A stretch of DNA of 64,000 nt from Billgrantia aerodenitrificans. Lineage in GTDB: Bacteria > Pseudomonadota > Gammaproteobacteria > Pseudomonadales > Halomonadaceae. The notes under the pieces were generated by a model that was not told the origin of the DNA, did not search any database, and saw only the letters and a list, made by a program, of their open reading frames with translations. The stretch is taken from NCBI RefSeq assembly GCF_021404405.1, contig NZ_JABFTV010000004.1:248001-312000 (forward strand), in the 5' to 3' direction. Positions 45,669-54,428 of this stretch are shown here, piece after piece; within the stretch, counting starts at the first letter, position 1, and every line of letters begins with the position of its first letter. The translations under genes and the position numbers were made by a program.

Positions 45669-47045
45669 TCAGCGCAGGGCCTGGCGTACTTCGGGCTGGT
45701 CAAGCACCGCATTCAGCGTACGTTCGAGGCGCTCGAACAGTAAGTCGAAGTCATTACTTGTATAGCAAAGTGCGGGGGCAAAGCCAAGGACGTTGTCGGC
45801 GAAAGCCCGCAGGATGATGCCGTTGTCATAAGCGGCTTCAAAGAGGCGATCGGCCAATTTCAATGAGGGATCGAAGCGCTCTTTGCTCTGCTTGTCGGCA
45901 ACCAGTTCGAGAGCGCCAAGGAAGCCGCGACTGCGTGCATCGCCGACCAGGGGATGGTCGAGCATGGCGCGCAGGCCTTCTTCGAAGCGCGGTGCCAGGG
46001 CGATGCCGTTCTCCAGCAGGCCGCCCTCTTGATACAGACGCAGCACCTCCAGGGCAACGGCGGCACTGACGGGGTGGGCGGAGTAGGTGTGGCCATGCCC
46101 GATCGGCAGGTCCGCAGCGCCTTCGGCGATGCCCTGGTAGACGGCGTCGCTCATCATCACGGCTCCCATGGGGGCATAGCCGGCGGTCAGGCCCTTGGCC
46201 AGGGTCATCAGGTCCGGCGTGACGCCCTCGGCCTCACAGGCGAACATCGGCCCCGTACGACCGAAGCCGGTGATCACCTCGTCGACCACGAACAGAATGC
46301 CCAGCTCCTGGCAGCACTCCTGCATGGCCTTCAGCCAGCCCTTGGGCGGCACGATCACGCCGCCGGAGCCCTGAATGGGTTCGCAGAAGAAGGCCGCGAC
46401 GCGGTCGGCGCCGAGCTCATGCACCTTGTCACGCAGTGCCGCAACGGAGGATTCGATGATGGCAGCGGGATCCGAGCCGAGCGGGTTGCGGTAAGGGTAG
46501 GGCGAGGGAATGCGATGCTGGTTGGGCAGCGGCAGATCGAAGTTGCGGTGGAACACCGGCAGGGCGGTCAGTCCCGCGCCCTGAGACGAGGAGCCATGGT
46601 AGCCGCGCTCGAGGGTGATGAAGTGCTTCTTCTCGCTTTTGCCCTGGGCGTTCCAGTAGTTGACGATGAAGCGGATCGCCGAGTCCACCGCGTCGGAGCC
46701 GCCCATGGTGAAATAGACGCGCTGCAGCGATGCCGGGGTCAATTCCACCAGCTTGGCGGCCAGGCGAATGGCCGGCTCGGAGCCGAAATGGAAATAGCCG
46801 GTAGCGTAGGGCAGTTGGCGCATCTGCTCCTCGGCGGCACGCACGATGCTCTCATGGCCATAGCCGGTGTTGACGCACCAGAGGCCGGAAAAGGCATCGA
46901 GGAGCTCGCGGCCGCTGCTGTCCTGCAGGTAGGCACCGCGCCCCGACGTGAGTACCGTTACGCCGCGCTGTTCATGGGTACGGTAGTTGACGACCGGATG
47001 GACGAGGTGGTCGCGATCCAGGGTGACGAGATTATCAGTTTGCAT
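45669..47045 (-). CDS. Class III aminotransferase 1
   Basis: The 458-residue PLP enzyme shows MGGSDAVDSAIRFIVNYWNA (PLP phosphate loop, about residue 115), RGYHGSSSQGAG, VVDEVITGFGRTGPMFACE (about 255, Asp binding the pyridine nitrogen) and LAKGLTAGYAPMGAVMM with the Schiff-base lysine (about 287). This is the omega-amino acid:pyruvate, taurine or putrescine aminotransferase class. The start at 47045 is chosen because upstream codons are unlike protein. The Lrp-type gene follows directly. Which amine it uses is not readable. Confidence 0.88.
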   Translation of the reverse strand: MQTDNLVTLDRDHLVHPVVNYRTHEQRGVTVLTSGRGAYLQDSSGRELLDAFSGLWCVNTGYGHESIVRAAEEQMRQLPYATGYFHFGSEPAIRLAAKLVELTPASLQRVYFTMGGSDAVDSAIRFIVNYWNAQGKSEKKHFITLERGYHGSSSQGAGLTALPVFHRNFDLPLPNQHRIPSPYPYRNPLGSDPAAIIESSVAALRDKVHELGADRVAAFFCEPIQGSGGVIVPPKGWLKAMQECCQELGILFVVDEVITGFGRTGPMFACEAEGVTPDLMTLAKGLTAGYAPMGAVMMSDAVYQGIAEGAADLPIGHGHTYSAHPVSAAVALEVLRLYQEGGLLENGIALAPRFEEGLRAMLDHPLVGDARSRGFLGALELVADKQSKERFDPSLKLADRLFEAAYDNGIILRAFADNVLGFAPALCYTSNDFDLLFERLERTLNAVLDQPEVRQALR

Positions 47046-47484
47046 GGTCAGTCCGCCGAATATCGAATGAAGGAAACGCTGCATAAATGTCTGCGCGGAC
47101 GAATCACTGCGTTGCGCGCTGCTCGACATCCTCACCTATACCCCATAGGCTCCGGTGCCTGCGCTGCGTGCGCCTAGTGCTTCATTCCGCTCGCCGATTT
47201 CTTCAGCGCTTCCTGAACGTTGGGCCTGGTGCGAGCCGCGCCGATTTGGCGCGGGTGTCGGCCTGCCAGTTATCCTCGGCGGTGGACACGCTGCACCCAC
47301 GACCATGATAGTCAGCCGGGCGCAACGTTTTATTGCGACTATTCGCTTCGCCGGAACCGATAGTTTCGTAATCGTCACTGTTTCGGAAGATACTGTCGGC
47401 ACCGCTCTATCGCTGTCATCGGGCCGCTGTCGCGCGTTGCTTCATGCACTGCGCACGGCGGTACATGCGCCGAACGGGCCAGTG
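47046..47484. other. Intergenic region between aminotransferase 1 and Lrp 2
   Basis: No ORF, RNA gene or repeat is convincing in these 439 bases. The part next to 47046 should hold the promoter of aminotransferase 1. No clear Lrp site was found. Confidence 0.5.
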
Positions 47485-47988
47485 TCATGCCCAGCTTGGT
47501 TTTCCTGTTGCGATAACGGTCAGTGGATCTCCGCGTTGAGCGAGTGGTCGGCGCAATACGACCCGGCTGGAGAACTTCTCGATGCCGATGTCGTCTTCCA
47601 ATAGCCGCTCCATGAGCGCCTGAAAATGCGCGATATCCGGCGCCACGATTTTCAGAAGGTAATCGTAGCCGCCGCTGACGTTGTAGCATTCGACGATCTC
47701 GTCGTACTTGCCGGCCCCGGTTTCGAACTTGCGGAAGTCGTGCGGCCGATGGTTGCTGATGGTCACCTCGGAGAACACGATGACGTGACTGCCCAACTTC
47801 TCCAGCACGACGTCCGCGCCGTAGCCCCGAATGACGCCGATCTCCTGAAGCCGCTTGGTACGGGCGAGGCATGGGCTTTCACTGAGGCCGACGGCCGCGG
47901 ACAGCTCGACATTGGAGCAGCGTCCCTCGCGCTGAAGATGCACGAGAATCTTCATGTCGAACTGATCGAGGGAGGCTGCAGATCGCAT
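47485..47988 (-). CDS. Lrp/AsnC family regulator 2
   Basis: A 167-residue Lrp/AsnC protein: helix-turn-helix at about residues 8-55 (LDQFDMKILVHLQREGRCSN, AAVGLSESPCLARTKRL) and RAM domain with IVECYNVSGGYDYLLKIVAP. It is clearly paralogous to Lrp 1 at 45.1 kb. It follows aminotransferase 2 by 25 bases, so kinase, aminotransferase and regulator form one transcript, and the regulator may respond to the pathway's amino acid. Confidence 0.88.
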   Translation of the reverse strand: MRSAASLDQFDMKILVHLQREGRCSNVELSAAVGLSESPCLARTKRLQEIGVIRGYGADVVLEKLGSHVIVFSEVTISNHRPHDFRKFETGAGKYDEIVECYNVSGGYDYLLKIVAPDIAHFQALMERLLEDDIGIEKFSSRVVLRRPLAQRGDPLTVIATGKPSWA

Positions 47989-48013
47989 GGTCGATTACCT
48001 TCGAGGCCGTCGG

Positions 48014-49360
48014 TTACCGTGCCCGTGCCGCGAAGCTCAGCGCTTCGTCGAGCACTTCGATCACCATCCCGGCCTGTTCCGCTGACAGCACCAGTGGCGG
48101 TCGAATCTTGAGCACATTGTGGCCCATTGCGCAGGCGCTCAGCAGCACGCCCTTTTCGCGCATGCGATTGACGACCCGGGTAGTGAGTTCGCGGTCGGGT
48201 GTGCGCGTTGCACGGTCCGAGACGAGTTCCACACCGACGAACATGCCCACGCCGCGTACGTCGCCGATGGCCTCGTGCCGGCTGGCAAGCTCGGCGATGC
48301 CGTCACGCAGGAGCTTTCCGACTCTGGCGGCATGCTGTATCAGGCCTTCCTTTTCGATGGTATCCAGCACCGCCAGCGCCGCTGCACAGGACACGGTGTT
48401 GCCGGCGAAGGTGTTGAAGTAGCGTGATTTTTTGCCGAACTCCGCCAGCGCATCGGCGGTGGCCAGCAGCCCTGCGATGGGCTGTCCGTTGCCCATCGGC
48501 TTGCCCATGGTGACGATGTCCGGCGAGATGCCGTGACGCTGGAAGCCCCACATGTGCTCGCCCGTGCGGCCGAAGCCGGGCTGCACTTCGTCGGCGATAA
48601 AGAGGCCGCCGGCCCGCTTGATCGCATCGACCGTGCCCTTCAGGAAGCCCGCAGGCTCGGGGAGGATGCCGTCGCTGGTGAACACGGAGTCGACCAGGAG
48701 CATCGCCGGTTTGATGCCGTGACGCTTGAGATCGGCGATAGCCGCCTCGACGTCGCGGGTGAAGCGCTCGGCGAGATCGGCGCCCTCGGCATGATAGAGG
48801 CACGGTGCAGGGACCGTGCGCACGTGAGCGCCGAGGTCGACCGTCGTACCGAGGGATGGTGAGAATTTCGATACCGCATCGGTGAAGCCGTGGTAGGCGG
48901 TTTCAGTCACGATCACACCGGTGCCGCCGGTACGGACCTGGGCGATGCGATAGGCGATATCGTTCGCCTCGCTGCCGGTACAGGTCAACATGAGATGGGC
49001 AAGTTCGGTCTCGGGTACGGTGGCCAGCAGACGTTCGGCCAGTTCGAGAATCGTGTCGTGCAGATAGCGGGTGTTGGTCGCGAGAACCTTCACCTGATTG
49101 CAGACCGCCTCGGTCACCGCCGGGTGGCAGTGTCCGAGTGAGGCGACGTTGTTGTAGATGTCGAGGTAGCGGCGGCCATCCGGATCCATCAGCCACACGC
49201 CTTCGCCGCGCACGATATGCAGCGGATGTTCGTACATCAGCCGATAGGCCGGGCCGAGCAAGGCGTCGCGCCGCTCGATCATCGCCGCAGTGACGGGGCC
49301 CACGTCGGCGCGCCCGGGGATATAGGCGTTGACCATGTTGAGGTCGGTGGTGCTTTTCAT
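48014..49360 (-). CDS. Class III aminotransferase-fold enzyme 2, AGXT2L/phospho-lyase-like
   Basis: The 448-residue PLP protein has GHCHPAVTEAVCNQVKVLAT then NTRYLHD (about residues 75-101), TCTGSEANDIAYRIAQ, FIADEVQPGFGRTGEHMWGF and the lysine in MGKPMGNGQPIAG. NTRYLHD and the SEAND segment are close to ethanolamine-phosphate and 5-phosphohydroxylysine phospho-lyases, which use the class III fold for elimination, not transamination. Its ATG overlaps the upstream kinase stop (ATGA), fitting a kinase-then-lyase route. AAGGAG lies seven bases before the ATG. An ordinary aminotransferase role remains possible. Confidence 0.8.
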   Translation of the reverse strand: MKSTTDLNMVNAYIPGRADVGPVTAAMIERRDALLGPAYRLMYEHPLHIVRGEGVWLMDPDGRRYLDIYNNVASLGHCHPAVTEAVCNQVKVLATNTRYLHDTILELAERLLATVPETELAHLMLTCTGSEANDIAYRIAQVRTGGTGVIVTETAYHGFTDAVSKFSPSLGTTVDLGAHVRTVPAPCLYHAEGADLAERFTRDVEAAIADLKRHGIKPAMLLVDSVFTSDGILPEPAGFLKGTVDAIKRAGGLFIADEVQPGFGRTGEHMWGFQRHGISPDIVTMGKPMGNGQPIAGLLATADALAEFGKKSRYFNTFAGNTVSCAAALAVLDTIEKEGLIQHAARVGKLLRDGIAELASRHEAIGDVRGVGMFVGVELVSDRATRTPDRELTTRVVNRMREKGVLLSACAMGHNVLKIRPPLVLSAEQAGMVIEVLDEALSFAARAR

Positions 49361-50421
49361 CGACTTTCTCCTTTTCGTACTTCGGCCAGCAGGCGGTCGC
49401 GCGCCTCATCTCGGGAAAGGTCGGCCATCTGGGAGAGTGCCTCCCAGGACGCGGGGTTGTGGCGCATGATGTAGTCGCGATTCTCGGGGTAGCGTTTGGC
49501 GCGCCATTCCGAAATCAAGACGGTGATGAGATGGCGTGTCGCCATCAGATCGGCAACGATCTCCTGCTCGATGTCGGTAAGCGGCAGCGTTGCGTGATAG
49601 GCCCCGACGAACTGCGCCGCCCCCTCGAACGGGTCGGTGTGGCCCGCCGTGTGGAAGGCTGCCGCCGTTGCTACCTCGCCGACCAGTGGCGCATGCAGCA
49701 TGTCGCCGAAGTCGATGATCCCCACGATGCGTTCATGATCTTCGGGCGCCACCAGCACGTTGTAGAGGTGAAAATCGTTGTGGATGACCTGAGCCCGCAC
49801 CGAGGCCAGACGCGGCAGGACATGCTCGGTGAAGCGTGTCATGAACGACTCGGCGAGCGCACGACGTGGGGCGTCCACGATGGCATCCAGCTTGTCGACC
49901 AACCGGTGCGCGGTGGAGACGTTCCACAGCAGGTCATGCGTTGCCCCAGGGTGCGAGACATCGCGCAGCGCGAGGTTCAATTCGGCGAGCATGGTCCCCA
50001 TGGCCCGACGCTGCGCGGCGGTCCGGGTCGTCTCGCGAATCTGAGTGCCGTCGAGATAGGTCAGCATCCGTACGCTGGTCTGGACCCCGTCGGGCAAGGT
50101 CACCGTATCCCGCGACAGTCCATCGAGCGTCCGTACCACGCGGGGCACCGGCTGGCCCGGCGTGACGCGGGCGATGTGGTCGAGTGCGGCGATCTGGAAA
50201 TCGACGACCGAGACCGGCTCGGATGGATTGCTGATCTTGAAAACGTAACGCCTGCCGTCGGCGGTCTCGATGCGACAATTCTGGTCGCGTTCGCCCACCA
50301 GTGATTTGATGCTGCCATGGATGCCGTATAGGCGTCTGACCAGTGCGCTTACCTCGTCGGGTGCAAGGTTGGGCACTGCCGTGCTCAGCGCCGCTGTCGC
50401 AAGCGTAAGATTCTCCACCAT
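49357..50421 (-). CDS. APH-fold kinase, hydroxylysine-kinase-like
   Basis: The 354-residue protein is a phosphotransferase of the aminoglycoside/choline kinase fold: GERDQNCRIETADGRRYVFK (about residue 45) holds the ATP lysine, VIHNDFHLYNVLV (about 215) is the catalytic loop and GIIDFGDMLHAP (about 237) the metal-binding motif. RDQN plus RRYVFKISNP resembles hydroxylysine kinase. It is coupled by ATGA to a phospho-lyase-like PLP gene, so the pair may phosphorylate and then deaminate a hydroxylated amine. GAGG seven bases before the ATG at 50421 fixes the start. The substrate is inferred only. Confidence 0.78.
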   Translation of the reverse strand: MVENLTLATAALSTAVPNLAPDEVSALVRRLYGIHGSIKSLVGERDQNCRIETADGRRYVFKISNPSEPVSVVDFQIAALDHIARVTPGQPVPRVVRTLDGLSRDTVTLPDGVQTSVRMLTYLDGTQIRETTRTAAQRRAMGTMLAELNLALRDVSHPGATHDLLWNVSTAHRLVDKLDAIVDAPRRALAESFMTRFTEHVLPRLASVRAQVIHNDFHLYNVLVAPEDHERIVGIIDFGDMLHAPLVGEVATAAAFHTAGHTDPFEGAAQFVGAYHATLPLTDIEQEIVADLMATRHLITVLISEWRAKRYPENRDYIMRHNPASWEALSQMADLSRDEARDRLLAEVRKGESR

Positions 50422-50576
50422 CACGTACCTCGCTTCATCGTGGTGGCCTGGGGCAGGCATTCGGGTTCACTGACAAGTCTATGGCGGCCAGATCCATGGC
50501 GATGCTTTATTGCCGCAAGACTCGAGCAGTTTCCTTTTCGATCTGAATCCTGCGTGACATTTTCTGCGGCATGCAT

Positions 50577-51503
50577 CTAATAACCACGCGTGCGATCGAC
50601 CAACCCTTTCAATGGAAGTCCTTCCCGGTGGCGGCGCAGGTTGTCCAGCACGGCCTCGGCGGATGTGTCCGGCTGGGTCATGCTGGCAATATGAGGGGTC
50701 AGCATGATGCGCGGGTGATGCCAAAAGGGGTGCCCCTCAGGCAGCGGTTCGACGCTGCATACGTCGAGAATTGCCGTCGAGAGATGGTTGCGGTCCAGGG
50801 CATCCAGCAGGTCCTCTTCGACCAGGTGATCGCCGCGTCCCAGATTGATCAACATGGCCCCTTGCGGCAGTTGCCGGAACAGCTCCTGTGACAGGATGCC
50901 TCGTGTCTCGGCGGTCAGTGGCAGCAGGCAGATCAGGATATCGGTGCGTGCCAGGAAATCCACCAGGCCCCGTTCGCCGGTGAAGCATGCGACGCCAGGG
51001 AGGCTGCGTTCCGAACGGTTCCAGCCGGCACACTGGAAGCAGAAGTCGCGCAGCTTCTCGAGCACGGCCTGGCCCAGCACGCCCATGCCGAGTACCCCGA
51101 CGCGGCGCGTGTTCGCCGTGCGCACCGGCATCGGCTTCCATATCCCGCTGCGCTGCTGGTTGGCATAGGTGAGCCAGTCACGGTGGGCCGCCAACACGGC
51201 CAGCGTGGCGTATTCGACCATTCCCGCGACCAGACCGCTCTCGATCATTCGCACGACCGGAATGTGCTCCGGTATTTGAGAAAGGTCGAACTGGTCGACG
51301 CCGGCCCCCACCGAAAATACCAGCTCCAGATTGGGAAAGGTCTGCAGGATATCTTCCGGTGGCTCCCAGGCGGCGAGGTAGCGCACCTGTCTTGGATCGC
51401 CAATGGAGGGCCAGATATGGAAATCGATATCTGGCGCTCGCTCGGCGAACAGCTCTGCCCAGCGTGCGCCGCGAACCGGTTCTGACTTGTAGAGAAAGCT
51501 CAT
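50577..51503 (-). CDS. D-2-hydroxyacid dehydrogenase, GhrA-like
   Basis: The 308-residue protein has the NAD(P)-binding GVLGMGVLGQAVLEKL (about residue 138), the catalytic Arg region LLPLTAETRGILSQ (about 197), NLGRGDHLVEEDLLDALD (about 222) and the His of WHHPRIMLTPHIASMTQP (about 264). This is the glyoxylate/hydroxypyruvate reductase A branch. It would reduce a short 2-keto acid to the hydroxyacid. GGAGA lies upstream of the ATG. A conserved 17-bp motif, shared with the two GNAT genes, lies 70 bases ahead of the start, suggesting common regulation. Confidence 0.86.
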   Translation of the reverse strand: MSFLYKSEPVRGARWAELFAERAPDIDFHIWPSIGDPRQVRYLAAWEPPEDILQTFPNLELVFSVGAGVDQFDLSQIPEHIPVVRMIESGLVAGMVEYATLAVLAAHRDWLTYANQQRSGIWKPMPVRTANTRRVGVLGMGVLGQAVLEKLRDFCFQCAGWNRSERSLPGVACFTGERGLVDFLARTDILICLLPLTAETRGILSQELFRQLPQGAMLINLGRGDHLVEEDLLDALDRNHLSTAILDVCSVEPLPEGHPFWHHPRIMLTPHIASMTQPDTSAEAVLDNLRRHREGLPLKGLVDRTRGY

Positions 51504-51838
51504 GAATTTGTCTCCAATGCAATCTGGTCAGAGGTGATGGATCGATCAACTCTGACAACATCGAATGACCAAAACTAGGACAATCTTGCCTGCAGTTTCG
51601 CATGACACGTCTAGCCAAAGCTCAGTGAACATTGGCGGCATGATGTGCCGGAAAGCGGCCTAAATGCCGTGGATTGTGTGATTGAACCTACGGAAAACGG
51701 GGCAGTCATGCAGAACGTGGGTGCTGTAATGAGTGACGGAGCGATTGGAATGTTTTCCAGGAGGCTTTCCCTGCTAGAAGCGCAATGATGATAGTGAAAC
51801 GTTAGCAGTACAACGAAAAAACACTTGGAGGCATTCAG
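51504..51838. other. Divergent intergenic region upstream of the first ABC binding-protein gene
   Basis: These 335 bases separate the GhrA-like gene from the first family 5 binding-protein gene. Apart from the 17-bp motif at 51574 and a GGAGG ribosome site at about 51826-51830, I see no gene or repeat. Promoters for both genes should be here. Confidence 0.5.
51574..51590 (-). promoter_or_regulatory. Shared 17-bp motif, copy 1 (ahead of GhrA-like gene)
   Basis: ACTAGGACAATCTTGCC on the plus strand, i.e. GGCAAGATTGTCCTAGT in the direction of the minus-strand gene, 70 bases before its ATG. It differs at three positions or fewer from the copies at 59835 and 60992. Confidence 0.55.
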
Positions 51839-53455
51839 ATGAAAAACAACAAACTGCCCGGTGCTCAGCTCGCTTCGAGCCTGATGCGAACAGCCGGCCA
51901 AGGCGGCCATGGCTTCACCCGGCGCGATGTACTGCGCGGCATGGCCGCCGGTACCGTGCTGGCCGCCACCGCCGGCGGCTTGATGACCGGCGCGTCGTCC
52001 GCCTTCGCCCAGACGCCCCAGCGCGGCGGACGTATCAAGGTCGCGAGTGCGACCAGCTCGACCGCCGACACGCTGGACCCGGCCAAGGGGGCGAACTACA
52101 CCGACTACTGCCGTCACTTCATGTTCTACAACGGCCTGACCACACTGGACGAGGCGCTGGTGCCGCGCATGTCGCTGGCGGAGTCGTTCGACACCGACGA
52201 CGCCCTCACCTGGGTCGTCAAGCTGCGTCGGGACGTCGTCTTCCACGACGGTCAGCCGTTCACCTCGGCCGACGTGGTCTACTCGCTGAACCGCCACAAG
52301 GATCCGGATACCGCCTCCCGCGCCCTCAGCGTCGCTGAGCAGCTCGAAGAGGTCAGCGCCGCCGGCCCGCATGAAGTGCACATCCGGCTCACCAGTCCCA
52401 ACGCCGACCTGCCGGCGATCCTCGCCACCTCCCACTTCCTCATCGTGCGCGACGGCGCCACGGACTTCAGCCTCGCCAACGGCACCGGGCCCTTCGAGTG
52501 CGCGGAGTTCCAGCCGGGAGTGCGTTCGGTCGCCGTGCGCAACGACAGCTACTGGAAGCCGGGTCAGCCCTACCTCGACGAGATCGAGTTCTTCGCGATC
52601 CCCGACGAGGCCGCGCGCATCAACGCCCTGCTCGCCGGGGACGTCGACCTCATCAACCCGGTCAATGCGCGCTCGATCCCACGCATCCTCAACAGCGCCA
52701 ACGCCACGGCGATGGAATCCCCGACCGGCGCTTATACCAACCTGGTGATGCGCGACGAGCTGGGGCCGGTCAACAACCCGGACTTCGTGCTGGCGATGAA
52801 GTACATGCTCGATCGTGAGCAGATCCAGCGGCTCGCCTTCGGCGGCTTCGGCACTCTCGGCAACGACCAGCCGATCGCGCCCAGCCACCGCTACCACCTC
52901 GCCGACCTGCCGCAGCGCACCTTCGACCTGGACCGGGCGAAGTACCACCTGGAGCGCGCCGGCATCGGGAACCGTTCGATTCCCCTGGTGGCCTCCGAGG
53001 CCGCCACCGGCTCGGTGGACATGGCCCAGCTGATGCAGCTCTCGGCACAGCAAATCGGGCTCAGGCTCGATATTCGGCGGGTGCCGTCGGACGGCTACTG
53101 GTCCAACCACTGGATGAAGCATCCGCTGGGCTTCGGCGCCATCAGTGCGCGGCCGACCGCCGACCTGATGTTCAGCCTGTTCTTCCAGTCCGAGGCCGCC
53201 TGGAACGAGTCGGGCTGGCGCAACGAACAGTTCGACCAGCTGCTGCTGGCGGCACGCGGCGAGACCGACGAAGCCAAGCGCAAGCAGATGTACGGCGACA
53301 TGCAGGTACTGATCCACGAGCACGGCGGCATCGGCATCCCGCAGTTCAGGAGCAGCATCGACGGCCACAGCACCAAGCTGCAGGGGCTGACCCCTCATCC
53401 GCTGGGTGGCCTGATGGGCTACATGTTCGCCGAACACGTCTGGCTGGACGCCTGA
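51839..53455 (+). CDS. Family 5 ABC substrate-binding protein, Tat-exported (copy 1)
   Basis: The 538-residue protein has a twin-arginine signal (TRRDVLRG at residues 27-34, hydrophobic core to about 50, cleavage after AFA at 57) and the SBP family 5 fold: RIKVASATSSTADTLDPAKG, LTWVVKLRRDVVFHDGQPFT (about 120-139) and QIGLRLDIRRVPSDGYW. Family 5 proteins bind peptides, opines, nickel or amines. GGAGG eight bases before the ATG fixes the start. From residue 15 to the stop it is almost identical to the gene at 61441. No permease genes follow; a terminator lies 70 bases downstream, so this copy relies on membrane subunits encoded elsewhere, probably those at 63 kb. Confidence 0.92.
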   Translation: MKNNKLPGAQLASSLMRTAGQGGHGFTRRDVLRGMAAGTVLAATAGGLMTGASSAFAQTPQRGGRIKVASATSSTADTLDPAKGANYTDYCRHFMFYNGLTTLDEALVPRMSLAESFDTDDALTWVVKLRRDVVFHDGQPFTSADVVYSLNRHKDPDTASRALSVAEQLEEVSAAGPHEVHIRLTSPNADLPAILATSHFLIVRDGATDFSLANGTGPFECAEFQPGVRSVAVRNDSYWKPGQPYLDEIEFFAIPDEAARINALLAGDVDLINPVNARSIPRILNSANATAMESPTGAYTNLVMRDELGPVNNPDFVLAMKYMLDREQIQRLAFGGFGTLGNDQPIAPSHRYHLADLPQRTFDLDRAKYHLERAGIGNRSIPLVASEAATGSVDMAQLMQLSAQQIGLRLDIRRVPSDGYWSNHWMKHPLGFGAISARPTADLMFSLFFQSEAAWNESGWRNEQFDQLLLAARGETDEAKRKQMYGDMQVLIHEHGGIGIPQFRSSIDGHSTKLQGLTPHPLGGLMGYMFAEHVWLDA

Positions 53456-53456
53456 G
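51881..53456 (+). repeat. 1.58-kb near-identical direct repeat, copy 1
   Basis: This segment matches 61489-63064 at a constant offset of 9608 bases. I count six differing bases by eye, three near the 5' end and three near the 3' end. Identity starts inside the signal-peptide region and stops one base after the stop codon; flanks are unrelated. Confidence 0.9.
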
Positions 53457-53523
53457 GAGCCGGATGCCTGAGGAGTCGGCATCCCGGTGAAGCGTGGAAC
53501 GTGAGAAGCGAGAAATGAGAAAG

Positions 53524-53565
53524 AAGAAGGGAGCGGCCACACTGGGCGCTCCCTTCTTTTTATTG
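53524..53565. terminator. Bidirectional intrinsic terminator
   Basis: A 12-bp stem (AAGAAGGGAGCG with CGCTCCCTTCTT, 11-nt loop) is followed by TTTTATT on the plus strand and has an A-rich left side. It ends the first binding-protein transcript and the opposite cupin operon. Confidence 0.85.
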
Positions 53566-53622
53566 CTGGTTATTATCGCTGGATATTTATTGCTGGCGCG
53601 CAGCCAATTGTGTAACGAATTC

Positions 53623-54396
53623 TCAGGCCGGGCGGTAAATCGCGTACACCTTCTTCACATCTTCGCGGCTTTCCCAGCTCCATACCGCCCCTTTCTCGAC
53701 CAGGCAGATGTCGCCCTTGGTGTAGGTACGAGTGGCACCGTTCTGCTCAACGACCGTGACGGCCCCCGCCAGCAGGTGCATCAGTTCGTACTGCCGCGAT
53801 TCCATGGCACGACGGTGGTAGGGAGTCGAATCCCAGGTGCCGCACATGAATTCCTCGTCGGCGGAGCGGTAGTCGGTATGGTTGCGGCAAGAGGGCGTCG
53901 GACCGATCAGCAGCTCCACCAGGGGAGTGCCGGAGGGCTCCAACGTTGCCGCTTCGTCGACGGCGATCAGATTGCCCTCGCCGGCACTTTCACCCAGGTA
54001 GCGTATATAGAGGAGGGTGGTGGGTTGCGGGCAGTGCCAGTCGAAGCCGGCGCCGGCACTCAGCACGGCACTGGCGCTGTCGGCCAGCGCGAGAGTCTGG
54101 CCCTGGCGGTTCAGTGTCAGGCTGCCGTCGCAAAGAATGATGAACTCGTCGGTAGGCAGTTCGGCCACGCTGCCCGTGCCCGCTTCCAGCCGGATGGCGC
54201 CGATTTCGACCGGACAGGCGGGGATTGCCAGAGGGTAGCGGTTTGCCAGGAAGGCATCCGTCTGGCCGTCGGCTTGGCCAGCGGTGTCGGCAGTGACCTC
54301 CCTGGCGAACTGGCGGAGGTCGATGATGGAAGGGTGGGCTGGCAGGCTGGAAGCCTGGCGCGAGTCGAGCTGGCGTGGGTCGAGAGAGTGCAGCAT
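53623..54396 (-). CDS. Bicupin (DUF861-like) protein
   Basis: The 257-residue protein has two cupin halves: one around residues 60-135 (LPTDEFIILCDGSLTLNRQG) and one around 185-250 (SRQYELMHLLAGAVTVVEQN, GDICLVEKGAVWSW). The second half resembles DUF861 cupins found beside amine and ureide catabolism genes. GAGG five bases before the ATG supports the start. It is 32 bases downstream of an FAD oxidase gene and is last in that operon. It may be an enzyme or a ligand sensor; metal ligands are not obvious. Confidence 0.75.
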   Translation of the reverse strand: MLHSLDPRQLDSRQASSLPAHPSIIDLRQFAREVTADTAGQADGQTDAFLANRYPLAIPACPVEIGAIRLEAGTGSVAELPTDEFIILCDGSLTLNRQGQTLALADSASAVLSAGAGFDWHCPQPTTLLYIRYLGESAGEGNLIAVDEAATLEPSGTPLVELLIGPTPSCRNHTDYRSADEEFMCGTWDSTPYHRRAMESRQYELMHLLAGAVTVVEQNGATRTYTKGDICLVEKGAVWSWESREDVKKVYAIYRPA

Positions 54397-54428
54397 GAGA
54401 ACCTCGGATCGATTATGGGTGGAAGTCT

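Noticed and set aside
51574..51590. Sigma-54 promoter reading of the 17-bp motif
   Set aside because: A sigma-54 site needs GG and GC separated by ten bases; here the gap is eight in all copies, so I report it only as a shared motif.
51611..53542. 643-codon minus-strand ORF opposite the first binding-protein gene
   Set aside because: It mirrors the GC-rich codon pattern of the plus-strand gene, has Arg/Val/Gly-rich unlike-protein sequence, and the plus strand has a Tat signal and ribosome site. The same applies to 61333-63045.
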